From Pseudomonadota bacterium (GTDB lineage Bacteria > Pseudomonadota > Gammaproteobacteria > Burkholderiales > Rhodocyclaceae): DNA of 64,000 nucleotides. The notes below the pieces were generated by a model, which did no database searches, had not been told where the DNA came from, and worked only from the letters and a program-made list of their open reading frames with translations. The position numbers and the translations under genes are program-made. Positions 8,882-19,200 of this stretch are shown piece by piece. Numbering within the stretch: position 1 is the stretch's first letter; each line of letters begins with the position of its first letter. Location of the stretch: assembly GCA_018240785.1 (NCBI GenBank), contig JAFEFC010000033.1, positions 1 to 64,000 on the forward strand, in the 5' to 3' direction.

Positions 8882-9820
8882 ATGAGCAATCCAGACTCGG
8901 TGGGCGCGTCGTCGCCCGCCAGCTTCGCGGACGGTGGCGGCCCGCGGCTGCAGCGCATCGTCGCGCGCACGGCAGAGATCGGCGGTGGCGTGTCCGTCAG
9001 CCGGCTGTTGCCCACTCGCCAGCGGCGCATGGTGGGGGCGTGGTGCTTCCTGGACCACGCCGGGCCGGCGGTGTTCGAGCCCGGCGCAGGGATGCGGGTG
9101 GGGCCGCATCCGCACATCGGGCTGCAGACCTTCACCTGGCTGATCGAGGGCGAGGTGCTGCATCGCGACGGCCTGGGCCATGTGCAGGTGATCCGCCCGG
9201 GACAGGTCAATCTGATGACGGCCGGGCGCGGCATCTCGCATACCGAGGAATCGCTGCCGGGCGAGCGCCGGCTGCACGCGGCGCAGCTCTGGATTGCGCT
9301 GCCGGCGGCCGAACGCGACTGCGCGCCGGCCTTCGACCATTACCCCGACCTGCCGGTGTGGGACGAGCAGGGTTGCCGCTTCACGCTGCTGGCCGGGCGC
9401 TGGGGCGGGCGGGAGGCGCCGGCGCGGCTGTATTCGCCGCTGGTAGGCATCGACCTGCATGCGCCGGCCGAGTCCCGCCTGAAGCTGACGCTGGAGCCGG
9501 GCTTCGAGTACTGCGTGCTGCCGCTCGACGGTGCGGTGACGATCGATGGCGAGCGCTTCGACGTCAATGAACTCGCCGACCTGGGCAGCGGCCGCGACGG
9601 TCTCGACATCCTGCTTGCCGCGGGGACGCGGGCCTTGCTGCTGGGCGGTGCGCCCTTCGGGTCGGAAGTGCTGATGTGGTGGAACTTCGTCGGCCACCAC
9701 AAGGCCGAGATTGCCCGCGCCCAGCGCGACTGGGAGGCCGCCAGCGAACGCTTCGGCCGCATCGACGGCTGGGACGGCCCGCCGCTGGTGGCGCCGCCGC
9801 TGCCGTGGGGCGGGGTCTAG
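8882..9820 (+). CDS. Pirin family bicupin protein
   Basis: 312 residues from the ATG at 8882, chosen over the ATG at 8870 because GGAGG (8872-8876) sits 5 bases upstream. The N-terminal cupin contains the metal-binding pattern of pirins, GPHPHIGLQTFTWL, with the later MTAGRGISHTEES giving the remaining His and Glu. A second, less conserved cupin follows (LLLGGAPFGSEVLMWWNFVG). Pirins are non-haem iron proteins of the cytoplasm; some act as quercetinases and others as regulators of central metabolism. Nothing here indicates which applies. It is followed 78 bases later by rquA in the same direction. A second pirin, of a shorter subtype, is at 33283-34002. Confidence 0.92.
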   Translation: MSNPDSVGASSPASFADGGGPRLQRIVARTAEIGGGVSVSRLLPTRQRRMVGAWCFLDHAGPAVFEPGAGMRVGPHPHIGLQTFTWLIEGEVLHRDGLGHVQVIRPGQVNLMTAGRGISHTEESLPGERRLHAAQLWIALPAAERDCAPAFDHYPDLPVWDEQGCRFTLLAGRWGGREAPARLYSPLVGIDLHAPAESRLKLTLEPGFEYCVLPLDGAVTIDGERFDVNELADLGSGRDGLDILLAAGTRALLLGGAPFGSEVLMWWNFVGHHKAEIARAQRDWEAASERFGRIDGWDGPPLVAPPLPWGGV

Positions 9821-9898
9821 GGCGCCGGTGCGGAGGGACGCGCATCAGACGCGTCTGTTAGCATGCGGACCGCGTAATTCCCCGACCCCGCCCTGCGA

Positions 9899-10636
9899 AT
9901 GAACGACAGCTCCGAAGTCATCCCCCCGATCTACGGCGACCCCTCGTCGCCGGCAGGGCTCTCCGCTCCGGGCATCCCCGCCTACCTGCAGAAGGTTTAC
10001 TGGTGGGCGTATCTGCATCCCAACGCGGTGCGCGTGTTCGAACGCGAATGGCTGGTGAACCTGATCCTGTGGGGCAACTTCGCCCGCCTGCGCGATGCCG
10101 CGCTGGCCGAATTCGGACAGCACATCGAGCAGCAGGTGCTGCAGGTCGCCTGCGTGTATGGCGACTTCACGCAGCGCATCGCCGCCCGCCTGCACGGCGA
10201 AGGTCGGCTGGACGTGGTGGACGTGGCGCCGATCCAGCTTGCCAACCTGCGCCGCAAGCTGGGGGCGGATTCGCCGGTGCGGTTGCACCGCCAGGACGCG
10301 AGCGCGCTGCATTTTCCCGATGCCAGCGTCGATGCCACGCTGCTGTTCTTCCTGCTGCACGAGCAGCCCGAGGCAGTGCGCCGCGCCACGCTGGCCGAGG
10401 CGTTGCGGGTGACGCGCCGCGGCGGCAAGGTGGTGATCGTCGATTACCACCGCCCGAAACGCTGGCATCCGCTGCGCCTGCCGATGCGGCTGGTGCTGCG
10501 CACGCTGGAGCCTTTCGCGCTGGACCTGTGGCGGCACGACATCACCGGTTTCCTGCCGGCAGACATCGATCCGGCCGCAATCAGCAAGACGACCGCCTTC
10601 GGCGGTCTGTACCAGAAGGTGGTGATCCGGGTTTGA
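9899..10636 (+). CDS. rquA: Rhodoquinone biosynthesis protein RquA
   Basis: 245 residues, a class I methyltransferase-like fold. The N-terminal half carries the block I associate with RquA: PPIYGDP, then YLQKVYWWAYLHPNAVRVFE and REWLVNLILWGNF. The SAM-binding motif I region reads VLQVACVYGDFTQ in place of the Gly-rich DxGxGxG of ordinary UbiE-type methyltransferases, the substitution reported to distinguish RquA. RquA converts ubiquinone to rhodoquinone by replacing a methoxy group with an amino group, using S-adenosylmethionine as amino donor; rhodoquinone then serves fumarate reduction at low oxygen. It acts at the membrane on a lipid quinone. It lies alone between pirin and a sulfatase, with no fumarate reductase genes in this window. 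The call rests on motif memory; an unusual UbiE paralogue is the alternative. Confidence 0.85.
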   Translation: MNDSSEVIPPIYGDPSSPAGLSAPGIPAYLQKVYWWAYLHPNAVRVFEREWLVNLILWGNFARLRDAALAEFGQHIEQQVLQVACVYGDFTQRIAARLHGEGRLDVVDVAPIQLANLRRKLGADSPVRLHRQDASALHFPDASVDATLLFFLLHEQPEAVRRATLAEALRVTRRGGKVVIVDYHRPKRWHPLRLPMRLVLRTLEPFALDLWRHDITGFLPADIDPAAISKTTAFGGLYQKVVIRV

Positions 10637-10885
10637 CGGACGTACCTGCGGGGACGTGACGTCCTGAGGCGTTTCCTGTTGAAAAAGTGCCGTCAGAACA
10701 ATGTTGTGCATCTGGCGGACGCTGCAGGCGATTCAGTTGATCATGGAAGTATCGATTTCTATGATCCACGGATCAAAAAGGCTTACCGGCCGCGTGCTTA
10801 CCGTCATGCCCGATTCCGGGCTTGGTGCGGTCGCGCATGCGGCACGACCCGGCCTGCTACGCACCCCCTCACAGGAGACTCATCG

Positions 10886-12598
10886 ATGAAGAACAGACTG
10901 GCGATCATCGCCGCGGCCGCGTTCGCGCTGCTTTCCGCGGCGGAGGCGGCAACGCCGCAGGCTGCGACGAACCCGGGCAAGCGCCCGAACATCCTGCTGG
11001 TGGTGGCCGACGATCTCGGATATTCGGACATCGGCGCTTTCGGCGGCGAGATCGACACGCCCAACCTCGACCGCCTGGCGCAGGAGGGCAAACGCATGAC
11101 GAGCTTCTACGCCTCGCCGTTCTGCTCGCCCACGCGTTCCATCCTGATGTCCGGCACCGACAATCACCTGGCCGGATTCGGCGCGATGGCTGAATTCCTC
11201 GTCACCGAACAGAAGGGCAAGCCGGGCTACGAGGGCAACCTCAACGCGCGCATCGTGCCCTTGCCGCAACTCCTGCAGGATGCCGGCTACCGCACGTTGA
11301 TGGCGGGCAAGTGGCACCTCGGCGGACGCGAGGAAGACAGCCCGGCGGCGCGCGGCTTCGATTATTCGTACGCGATGATGCAGGGCGGAGCCGGGCATTT
11401 CGACCAGGTACGGGTTAACTACGCGGACGCCAGCAAGCTCGATCGCACGCTGTACCGGGAGAACGGCAAGCCGGTGCTGCTGCCGCAGAACTTCTACTCG
11501 AGCGAATTCTTTGCCCGCACCATCATCAGCGAGATCGAGAACAACCGCGCCAGCGGCAAGCCCTTCTTCGCCTATCTCGCCTTCACCGCGCCGCACTGGC
11601 CGCTGCAGGCGCGCGAGGGAACGATCGAGAAGTACATGGGCCGCTACGACGGCGGTTACGACCAGATCCGCAGGGAGCGCGCCGAGCGCATGAAGCGCCT
11701 CGGCATCATCACCCGTGATGTCGAGCCCTACGAGGGCAATCCGGTCTGGCAGCGCTGGAACCAGCTCACGCCGGAGCAGAAGCGCATCGAGAGCAAGCGC
11801 ATGGCGGTGTATGCCGCGATGGTCGACGACATGGACCGCCACCTGGGCGAGGTCATCGCCTATCTGAAGCAGATCGGCGAATACGACAACACTTTCGTGC
11901 TGTTCATGTCCGACAACGGTGCGGACGGCAACACCGCGCTGGACATCGGCGTGGCACGCGAGTGGGTTGCCCGCCACATGGACAACAGCCTTGAGAATAC
12001 CGGCCGCGCCAACTCCTTCATCGAATATGGCCCCGGTTGGGCGCAAGTGGGCTCGACTCCGCACCACATGTACAAGTCCTTCCTGTACGAAGGCGGCATT
12101 TCGGTGCCGGCGATCGCGCGCGGTCCCGGCGTCGCCGGCAGGGGCGCGATCTCGACGGCCTTCACCCACGCCATGGACGTGATGCCGACGCTGCTGGAAC
12201 TCGCCGGCGTGAAGCATCCCGGCACGCAGTACCAGGGACGGACGGTGCTGCCGGTGAGGGGGCGCTCGATGCTGCCGGTGCTGTCGGGCGAGGTGGCTGC
12301 CGTGCGCGGCGACAATGACGTGGTCGGCTGGGAACTGGGGGGGCGCAAGGCGCTGCGCAAGGGGGACTGGAAGATCGTCTGGTCCAACAAGCCCTGGGGC
12401 ACGGGGGAATGGGAGCTCTACAACCTCGCCTCGGACCGCGCCGAACTCAACAATCTCGCGGTGTCCTTTCCGCAAAAGGTTGCCGAGCTGATCGCCGACT
12501 ACCGGGCATACGAGCGGGAAGTGGGCGTTGTCGATGTGCCGGGCCTGGCCGACCGTATTCCTTATAGCAACAGCACGCGCTATTACGACGACCTGTGA
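10886..12598 (+). CDS. Secreted arylsulfatase (type I, formylglycine-dependent)
   Basis: 570 residues from the ATG at 10886 (AGGAG about 8 bases upstream). Residues 1-21 are a signal peptide (MKNRLAIIAAAAFALLSAAEA), so the enzyme works in the periplasm or outside. The sulfatase core opens with RPNILLVVADDLGYSDIG, giving the metal-binding Asp42/Asp43. The signature CSPTRS has Cys80, which is converted to formylglycine (C-x-[PA]-x-R type), followed by a later Lys/His pair in AGKWHLGG. It hydrolyses sulfate esters; the substrate is unknown. Upstream, at 10762-10775, is a perfect small inverted repeat (TGATCC-AC-GGATCA) that could be an operator. The gene is convergent with the GGDEF/EAL gene, 18 bases apart. 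No formylglycine-generating enzyme gene is next to it. Confidence 0.92.
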   Translation: MKNRLAIIAAAAFALLSAAEAATPQAATNPGKRPNILLVVADDLGYSDIGAFGGEIDTPNLDRLAQEGKRMTSFYASPFCSPTRSILMSGTDNHLAGFGAMAEFLVTEQKGKPGYEGNLNARIVPLPQLLQDAGYRTLMAGKWHLGGREEDSPAARGFDYSYAMMQGGAGHFDQVRVNYADASKLDRTLYRENGKPVLLPQNFYSSEFFARTIISEIENNRASGKPFFAYLAFTAPHWPLQAREGTIEKYMGRYDGGYDQIRRERAERMKRLGIITRDVEPYEGNPVWQRWNQLTPEQKRIESKRMAVYAAMVDDMDRHLGEVIAYLKQIGEYDNTFVLFMSDNGADGNTALDIGVAREWVARHMDNSLENTGRANSFIEYGPGWAQVGSTPHHMYKSFLYEGGISVPAIARGPGVAGRGAISTAFTHAMDVMPTLLELAGVKHPGTQYQGRTVLPVRGRSMLPVLSGEVAAVRGDNDVVGWELGGRKALRKGDWKIVWSNKPWGTGEWELYNLASDRAELNNLAVSFPQKVAELIADYRAYEREVGVVDVPGLADRIPYSNSTRYYDDL

Positions 12599-12616
12599 TG
12601 CCCGGCCGGGGCGGCT

Positions 12617-15127
12617 TCAGGACGCCGTTTCGTTCCAGTGCATCACCCAGGGCTGGAGCTGGTGGGCGGGCATGGGGCGCGACAGGCCGTAGCCCTGGGC
12701 GAGGTCGCAGCCGAGCGCCTTCAGCCGCTCGATATGGGCGGGTGTCTCGGCGCCCTCGGCGATGACCAGGCGGTCGAAGGCCCGGCCCAGGGCGATGATG
12801 CCCTTGACGATGCTCAGGTCCGCCTCGTTGTCGAGCATGCCCAGCACGAAGCTGCGGTCTATCTTCAGCGCATCGACCGGAAGCTGGCGCATGTAGGTCA
12901 TCGACGAATAGCCGGTACCGAAATCATCCAGCGAGAACAGCACGCCCAGCGCCCGGCATTCGTCGAGCCGTTCGCAAACCCGGGTGAAGTCCGAGATGCG
13001 TGAAGTCTCGAGGATTTCCAGCGCCAGCAGACGCGGCGGGGCGACTTCATGGCGCTGCAGCGCGGCACTCAGCATGGGCACGAAGTCGTCGCCCAGCAGG
13101 TGCTCGGCCGTCACGTTGACGCTGATCGGCAGCGTCAGGCCCTGTTCATGCCATGCCCGCTGCTGGCGCAGCGCCTCGTCGATCACCCAGTCGCCGACCT
13201 TCACCTCGAGCGGGGTGCCGTCCAGCGCTTCGATGAACTCGCCCGGCGGGCGGATGCGGCCGTCGGGCAACTGCCAGCGGATGAGCGCCTCTGCCGACCA
13301 GATGCGGCCGCTGCGCAGATCGAGCTTGGGCTGGAAGAACAGGCGGAAATCGCCGTCCTTCAACGCCTGCTCGGCTGCCTGCAGCAACTCGGCGCGCGCG
13401 CGGCTGGTGAAGCCTTCCTCGCGGTCGAACACCACCACGCAGTTGCGGCCGCGCTCCTTGGCGCGGTAGAGCGCCTGGTCGGCGTAACGGATGAGCTCGT
13501 CGGCCGACAGCTCAAGCTCGGGATACAGGGCGACGCCGATGCTCGCGCTCAGCGCGATTTCCTTGCTCGGATAGATGCCGAACGGCGCGCGCGCGAGATC
13601 CATCACCCGCTGGATCAGGTCCAGCGCCTCCTGCCGGGTGCGCAATCCGGTGAGCAGCAGCAGGAATTCGTCGCCGCCGACGCGGCCGATCGTGTCGTGG
13701 CCGCGCAGCGCGTGGGAAATGCGTGCCGCGAAGCTCGTCAGCAGGCGGTCGCCCACGCTGCGGTCGTGCGTCTCGTTGATCTGCTTGAAGCGGTCGAGGT
13801 CGAGGTAGCAGACGGCCACCACTTCCTGATGACGCTTGGCATGCTCGACGGCGATGTGCAGTCGATCGCTCACCAGCCGCCGGTTCGGCAGGCCGGTCAG
13901 CGCGTCGTAGTAGGTGGCGCGGTCGAGCTCGTACTGGTGTTGCTTCACCTCGGTGAGGTCCCGGAATACACCTACGTAGTTCTGGGGTTGCCCCTGCTCG
14001 TTCAGCACCGCGTCGATCGACAGCCATTCGGCATAGATCTCGCCGTTCTTGCGCTTGTTCCAGATCTCCCCCTGCCAGCGCCCCTTGAGCTGGATCTCAT
14101 GCCACAGCGCGCGGTAGAACTCCGCACCCTGGCGGCCCGATTTGAGCATGGACGGACGCTGTCCGAGGACTTCGTCGGCGGCGTAGCCGGTCAGGCGGCA
14201 GAAGGCGTCGTTCACCTCCAGGATGCGGGCATCGAGGTCGGTGATCATGACCCCTTCCTGGGTGGAGGAGAACAGCCGGGCGGTGAGGCGGAGCTTGGCT
14301 CGTTGCCGTTCCGCCTCGGTCACGTCGAGCAGCACGCCGTGCCACAAGGTACTGCCATCGGCGAGGCGTTCCGGCGTGGCCGCGCCTTCGATCCAGATCT
14401 CGCCGCGCGTCGGATGCCGCACCCGTCCGCGTTCCCGCCACACGCTGAGGCCTTCGGCTGATGTCCTGATGCTCTCCAGGATCCGTTCGCGGTCCTCAGG
14501 GTGGATGGCGTCAAATACCGCCGAAGCATCGTCAACTACGTCTGTGGGCGTGCAGCCGGCGATGAGTTCGATGGCGTCTGTAGCGTAGGGGAAATGCCCG
14601 CTGCCGTCAGTCCGCAAGCGGTACTGATAGAGGAACCCCGGGAGGTGGTAGGCGAGGCGGCGAAAGCGATCGAGGATCGCATCGCGTTCGGCCTCGGCCG
14701 ATTTCTGCAGGGTGAAGTCGATGTGCGCGCCGAACATCCATTGTGGCCGACCCTCCGCATCGCGCGAAAGGAGCTGACCGCGGCCGAGCACCCAGACCCA
14801 ATTGCCGTCCTTGTGGCGCATGCGGCACGCGCATTCGTAGCGCTCGGTTTCCCCGCGCCAGTGGCGTTCGAGTTGCCTTGTGGCTTCGGCAACGTCATCG
14901 GGATGAACCAGTGACTCCCACAGCGCGATGGTCGGCGTGCCCAGCTCCGCGCGGCTGTAGCCCAGCATGCGAGCCCATTCCTCGTTGATGAGGTTCTCAC
15001 CCGTCTGAATGTTCCACGCCCAGGCACCGATGCCTGCACCTTGAATCTGCAGCCCGGACAGCAGCGTCTCGTCGCGCGGGGCAGGGAAGAGGGGGTAATC
15101 CGTCGTATCGGGGATCGGGGCTGGCAT
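12617..15127 (-). CDS. PAS-PAS-PAS-GGDEF-EAL cyclic-di-GMP signalling protein
   Basis: 836 residues, no signal peptide or membrane helix, so cytoplasmic. Three PAS modules are visible at about 25-140, 155-275 and 285-395; the first two use PAC-type ends (GAHIDFTLQK, HGVLLDVTEAER). The diguanylate cyclase domain (about 405-570) has an intact RVGGDEF (GGDEF at 484-488) and an inhibitory I-site RGHD at 475-478, five residues before it. The EAL domain (about 585-830) has AEALIRW (EAL at 613-615), LEILETS and DDFGTGYSSM, so both catalytic activities look competent. One domain may dominate in the cell. The ATG at 15127 is divergent from the M23 peptidase gene. The PAS modules suggest a redox or ligand input. 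Confidence 0.93.
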   Translation of the reverse strand: MPAPIPDTTDYPLFPAPRDETLLSGLQIQGAGIGAWAWNIQTGENLINEEWARMLGYSRAELGTPTIALWESLVHPDDVAEATRQLERHWRGETERYECACRMRHKDGNWVWVLGRGQLLSRDAEGRPQWMFGAHIDFTLQKSAEAERDAILDRFRRLAYHLPGFLYQYRLRTDGSGHFPYATDAIELIAGCTPTDVVDDASAVFDAIHPEDRERILESIRTSAEGLSVWRERGRVRHPTRGEIWIEGAATPERLADGSTLWHGVLLDVTEAERQRAKLRLTARLFSSTQEGVMITDLDARILEVNDAFCRLTGYAADEVLGQRPSMLKSGRQGAEFYRALWHEIQLKGRWQGEIWNKRKNGEIYAEWLSIDAVLNEQGQPQNYVGVFRDLTEVKQHQYELDRATYYDALTGLPNRRLVSDRLHIAVEHAKRHQEVVAVCYLDLDRFKQINETHDRSVGDRLLTSFAARISHALRGHDTIGRVGGDEFLLLLTGLRTRQEALDLIQRVMDLARAPFGIYPSKEIALSASIGVALYPELELSADELIRYADQALYRAKERGRNCVVVFDREEGFTSRARAELLQAAEQALKDGDFRLFFQPKLDLRSGRIWSAEALIRWQLPDGRIRPPGEFIEALDGTPLEVKVGDWVIDEALRQQRAWHEQGLTLPISVNVTAEHLLGDDFVPMLSAALQRHEVAPPRLLALEILETSRISDFTRVCERLDECRALGVLFSLDDFGTGYSSMTYMRQLPVDALKIDRSFVLGMLDNEADLSIVKGIIALGRAFDRLVIAEGAETPAHIERLKALGCDLAQGYGLSRPMPAHQLQPWVMHWNETAS

Positions 15128-15342
15128 CGTTGAAGATTCAACTTATTTTGTACAAACTTGAAACGATTATGCCCAATTCGGGGAGCAAGCCAAGGGAAAA
15201 AGACGAGCGCTGCAGGCCGACAGCGGCGACGGAGCGGCGTTTACAATGTCGCGCCCTGCGCAGTGGCCTTGCGTGACGGCCGGCCCAGCGCTGCGCTGGC
15301 CGGATGAACTGCGCCGGCGACATGCCACCTTCGCGAACGACC

Positions 15343-16236
15343 ATGCCCCGCTTCTGCCTTCGATCCAGCCCACGATTCCCTGCCTGGCGCGCCTTCGCCG
15401 CCCTCCTGCTTGCCTGCCTGGCCCTGTCGTCCGCGGCCGGCGCCGAGCCGCCCGCCGGCCCTGAGCTGCCGCGCGCGCGCGCCGTGCCCGGCGGCGTGGC
15501 GATCATCGACCTGGGCGCATCGCCGGTGCCGCCGCAGGTCATGCTGGACGGTGCGCCGGTGCTGGTGGTCGAGGAGGGCCGCCAGTGGCGCGCGGTGGCC
15601 GGGCTGCGCCTCGACACCGAGCCGGGCACGCACGAACTTGTTGTACGCCGTGAAGCCGGCGTCGAGACGCGGCAGTCCTTCGTCGTGGCGCCGGTGCGCT
15701 ATGCGGAGCAGCGGCTGAAAGTCGCTCCTGGCAAGGTGGATCTTTCCGCCGAGGATCTGGCGCGTTACGAGCGCGAGCGCGACCATCTCGCCAGCGTGGC
15801 TGCGACGCGCAGCGACATGCTGCCGGGTACGCTGCGCATGCTGCAGCCCACTGCGGGGCGCCGTTCCAGCTCCTTCGGGCTGCGCCGCATCTTCAACGGG
15901 CAGCCGCGCAACCCGCACAGCGGCATGGACATCGCCGCGCCGGCGGGCGCGCCGGTGGTGGCCGCCGGGGCAGGGCGCGTCATCGACAGCGGCGACTATT
16001 TCTTCAATGGCGGCACGATATGGCTCGACCACGGCAGCGGCCTGCTGACCATGTACTGCCACCTCAGCGCCATCGACGTGAAGCCGGGCGACGTCGTCGT
16101 GGCCGGGCAGCGCATCGGCGCGGTGGGAGCGAGCGGCCGTGTCACCGGCCCGCACCTGCATTGGTCGGTCAGCCTCAACCGTGCGATGGTCGATCCGTCG
16201 CTGTTCCTCGACGAACCGGCGGCGGGCCGGCACTAG
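15343..16236 (+). CDS. M23 family metallopeptidase (LytM-type murein hydrolase or regulator)
   Basis: 297 residues from the ATG at 15343; an earlier in-frame ATG at 15304 would add 13 residues before the signal peptide and seems less likely. A signal peptide follows the basic start (hydrophobic AWRAFAALLLACLALSSAAG). The middle carries a beta-rich segment with RQSFVVAPVRYAEQRLKV, common in periplasmic M23 proteins. The peptidase domain (about 180-285) has HSGMDIAAP, giving the zinc ligands His and Asp, and HLHWSV giving the last His of H-x-H; the catalytic His is in YCHLS. It should cut, or regulate cutting of, peptidoglycan cross-links in the periplasm. The histidine kinase gene starts 4 bases after its stop, so the two are almost surely co-transcribed. 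Confidence 0.93.
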   Translation: MPRFCLRSSPRFPAWRAFAALLLACLALSSAAGAEPPAGPELPRARAVPGGVAIIDLGASPVPPQVMLDGAPVLVVEEGRQWRAVAGLRLDTEPGTHELVVRREAGVETRQSFVVAPVRYAEQRLKVAPGKVDLSAEDLARYERERDHLASVAATRSDMLPGTLRMLQPTAGRRSSSFGLRRIFNGQPRNPHSGMDIAAPAGAPVVAAGAGRVIDSGDYFFNGGTIWLDHGSGLLTMYCHLSAIDVKPGDVVVAGQRIGAVGASGRVTGPHLHWSVSLNRAMVDPSLFLDEPAAGRH

Positions 16237-16240
16237 CACC

Positions 16241-19200
16241 ATGGCGTTCGCTTCTGTCCACCTGCGCCCGGTGGCGCCGCGCAACCGGCCTCCGAGCCAG
16301 TGGCTGCGCCTTGCGCTCCCCCTGTTGCTGATCTCGCTGCTGATCGGTGCCCTGAGCGCCGCTGCCTATCGCTACCTCGGGGGCGAGATCCGCCACGAGA
16401 CGCATCGCACCCTCGCCGTCATCGCCGAACAGAAACGCCAGTCGATCGAAGCTTCGCTGGCCGAGATCAGGCTCGACGCGCAGTTGTACTTTTCCGGCCA
16501 CTCGCGCATCGAGCAGGACTTTGCGCAGTGGTTGCGTACCGGGCGGCGTGACGAAGCCGCGCTCGAGCGCATGCAGGGCTTCATGAACGCGGTGGCGCAG
16601 GCGCGCAGCTGGGCCGGCATCGCAGTGCTGGACGGCAGCGGCGAGCGCGTCGCGATGGCCGGCGATGCCGAGCTGAGCGGTCACGACGCGGTGATTGCCG
16701 ACATCATGCGGCGGCCGCGGCTCGAATTCGTCGACCTGCACCGCAACGCGCACGGCCTGGTCCAGTATGGCGTGCTCGTGCCGATCCGCGCCAGCGTGGG
16801 CGGCGCGCCGCAGGGTGTGGCCTACGTGGCCTTGCGCGCCGATTCGCTGCTCTACCCGATGGTGGGCTCCTGGCCGGTGCCGACACGCACCGCGGAAACC
16901 TATCTCGTGCGCCGGGATGGCGATGCGGTGCGCTTCCTGACGCCGCTGCGCCATCGGCAGGATGCGGCGCTCGCGCTGGTCAAGCCGCTGGGGACACCGG
17001 CGCTGCCGGCTGCGCGCGCGGTGAAGGGCGAGCGCGGCATCATCGAAGGCGGCCGCGACTACCGCGGCGTGGCGGTGCTGGCGTACGCATCGGCGGTGGC
17101 CGGAACCCCATGGATCATGCTCGCCGAGATCGACGAGCTGGAAGCCTATTCCGGCATCCGCACGCTGACCTGGGGCACGGGCGTGCTGCTGGGCACGGTG
17201 CTGCTGATGATCTATTCGTCGGGCTACCTGCTGTGGCGCCGCGACCGCCAGCGCCGCGAGCTCGCCGCGCTGCAGGCGCGCCAGACGGCCGAAGCGCGCT
17301 TCCGCGTGATCTTCGAGCAGGCGCCGCTCGGCGTGGTGCTGCTCGATCCGCGCAGCGGCTGCATCACCGAGGCGAACCAGCGCTTCGCCGACATCGTCGG
17401 CCGCAGCCCGGCCGAGCTGGTCGGCGTGGAGCCTGCCGCCTTCACCCACCCGGACGACGTCGACGAGAGCCGCGACAAGGTCAGGCGCCTGGGCGCGGGC
17501 GAGATCGGGGGCTACCGCATCAGCAAGCGCTACCTGCGGCCGGACGGCAGCGTCGTGTGGGTCAGCCTGACCTTCGCGCCGGTGCGGGTGGAGACCGAGG
17601 AAGCGCCGCGCTACCTCGGCATCGTCGAGGACATCACCGCGCGCAAGCAGATGGAAGAGCGGCTGCGCATCAGCGAGGAGCGCCATCGCCTGCTGGCGGA
17701 CAACGCGATCGACGTCATCGTCACGCTGGACCTGGACGGCCGCTTCTCCTACGTCAGCCCCTCGGTCGAGCGCCTGCGCGGCTACACCGCCGACGAGGCG
17801 CTGCGGCAGACGCTGGACGAGGTCCTGACGCCGGACTCGCTGCACAAGGCGCGGGCCTACCTCGCCAGCCTGCGCGCCAGCCTGGCCAGCGGCGGCGCGC
17901 TCGAGACCTTCCGCGGCGAGCTGGAACACCGCTGCAAGGACGGCAGCACGGTGTGGGCGGACGTCACCGCCAGCCCCATCCTGAGCGCCGACGGCAGCTT
18001 CGTCGAGATCCTCGGGGTCACCCGCGACATCAGCGAGCGCATGCGCCACGAGCGCGAGCTGCAGCAGGCCTACGAGGCCGCCGAGGCGGCCAACGCGGCC
18101 AAGAGCGAGTTCCTCGCCCACATGAGCCACGAGATCCGCACGCCGATGAACGCGGTGCTCGGCCTCGCGCAGGTGCTCGAACGCGAGCCGCTGGCCGACA
18201 ACCAGCGCGAGATGGTCGAGCGCATCCGCAGCGCCGGTCAGTCGCTGCTGACCATCCTCAACGACGTGCTCGACCTGTCCAAGATCGAGGCCGGCCAGTT
18301 GCGCATCGAGCCGCGGCCCTTCGAGCTGGGTGCGCTGCTGGCCAATCTCGACAGCCTGATGGGGCAGACGGCGCGTGCCAAGGGGCTGGTGTTGCGCACC
18401 TACGCGCCGGCCACGCCGCTGGGCCCGCTGGTGGGCGACGGCCTGCGCCTGGAGCAGGTGCTGTTCAATCTCACCGGCAACGCGATCAAGTTCACCGAGC
18501 AGGGCGAAGTGGCCCTGCTGGTGCAGGTGCGCGACGGCAGCGCGTCCGCGGTGCGGTTGCGCTTCGAGGTGCGCGACAGCGGCATCGGCATCGCCCCCGA
18601 GGCGCTGCAGCGGCTGTTCGCGCCCTTCACCCAGGCCGATGCCGGCATCGGCCGCCGCTACGGCGGCACCGGCCTGGGGCTGTCGATCTGCAAGCGTCTG
18701 GTCGAGCTGATGGGCGGCGAGATCGGCGCCGAGAGCCAGCTCGGCCAGGGCAGCGTGTTCTGGTTCGAATTGCCGTTCGCGCGCGCCGCCGAAACCGAGG
18801 CGCCGCCCGCGCCCATCCGCCCGGCGGCGCAGCCTGCCGGCCCGCGGCTGGTCGGCGCCCATGTGCTGGTGGTCGACGACAGCGCGATGAACCGCGACCT
18901 GGTCGAGCGCGCCCTCAGGCTGGAGGGCGCCACCGCGACGCTGGCGGCAGACGGCCAGCAGGCGGTGCAGTTGCTGAAGACGAGGTCGCAGGGCTTCGAC
19001 GCGGTGCTGATGGATGTGCAGATGCCGGTGATGGACGGGCTCAGCGCCATGCGCTTCATCCGCGGGGAGCTCGGCCTGCGCGAGCTGCCTATCATTGCCT
19101 TCACCGCCGGCGTACGCGAGGATCAGCAGGCCGCGGCGCGCGAGGCCGGCGCCAACGACGTGCTGCCCAAGCCGATGGACCTCGAGCAGATGGCGCAGGT

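Noticed and set aside
9899-10636. Calling the rquA gene an ordinary UbiE ubiquinone methyltransferase
   Set aside because: The SAM motif I is VACVYGD rather than the Gly-rich form, and the Trp/Tyr-rich N-terminal block is specific; UbiE is also usually in a ubi operon, which is not the case here.
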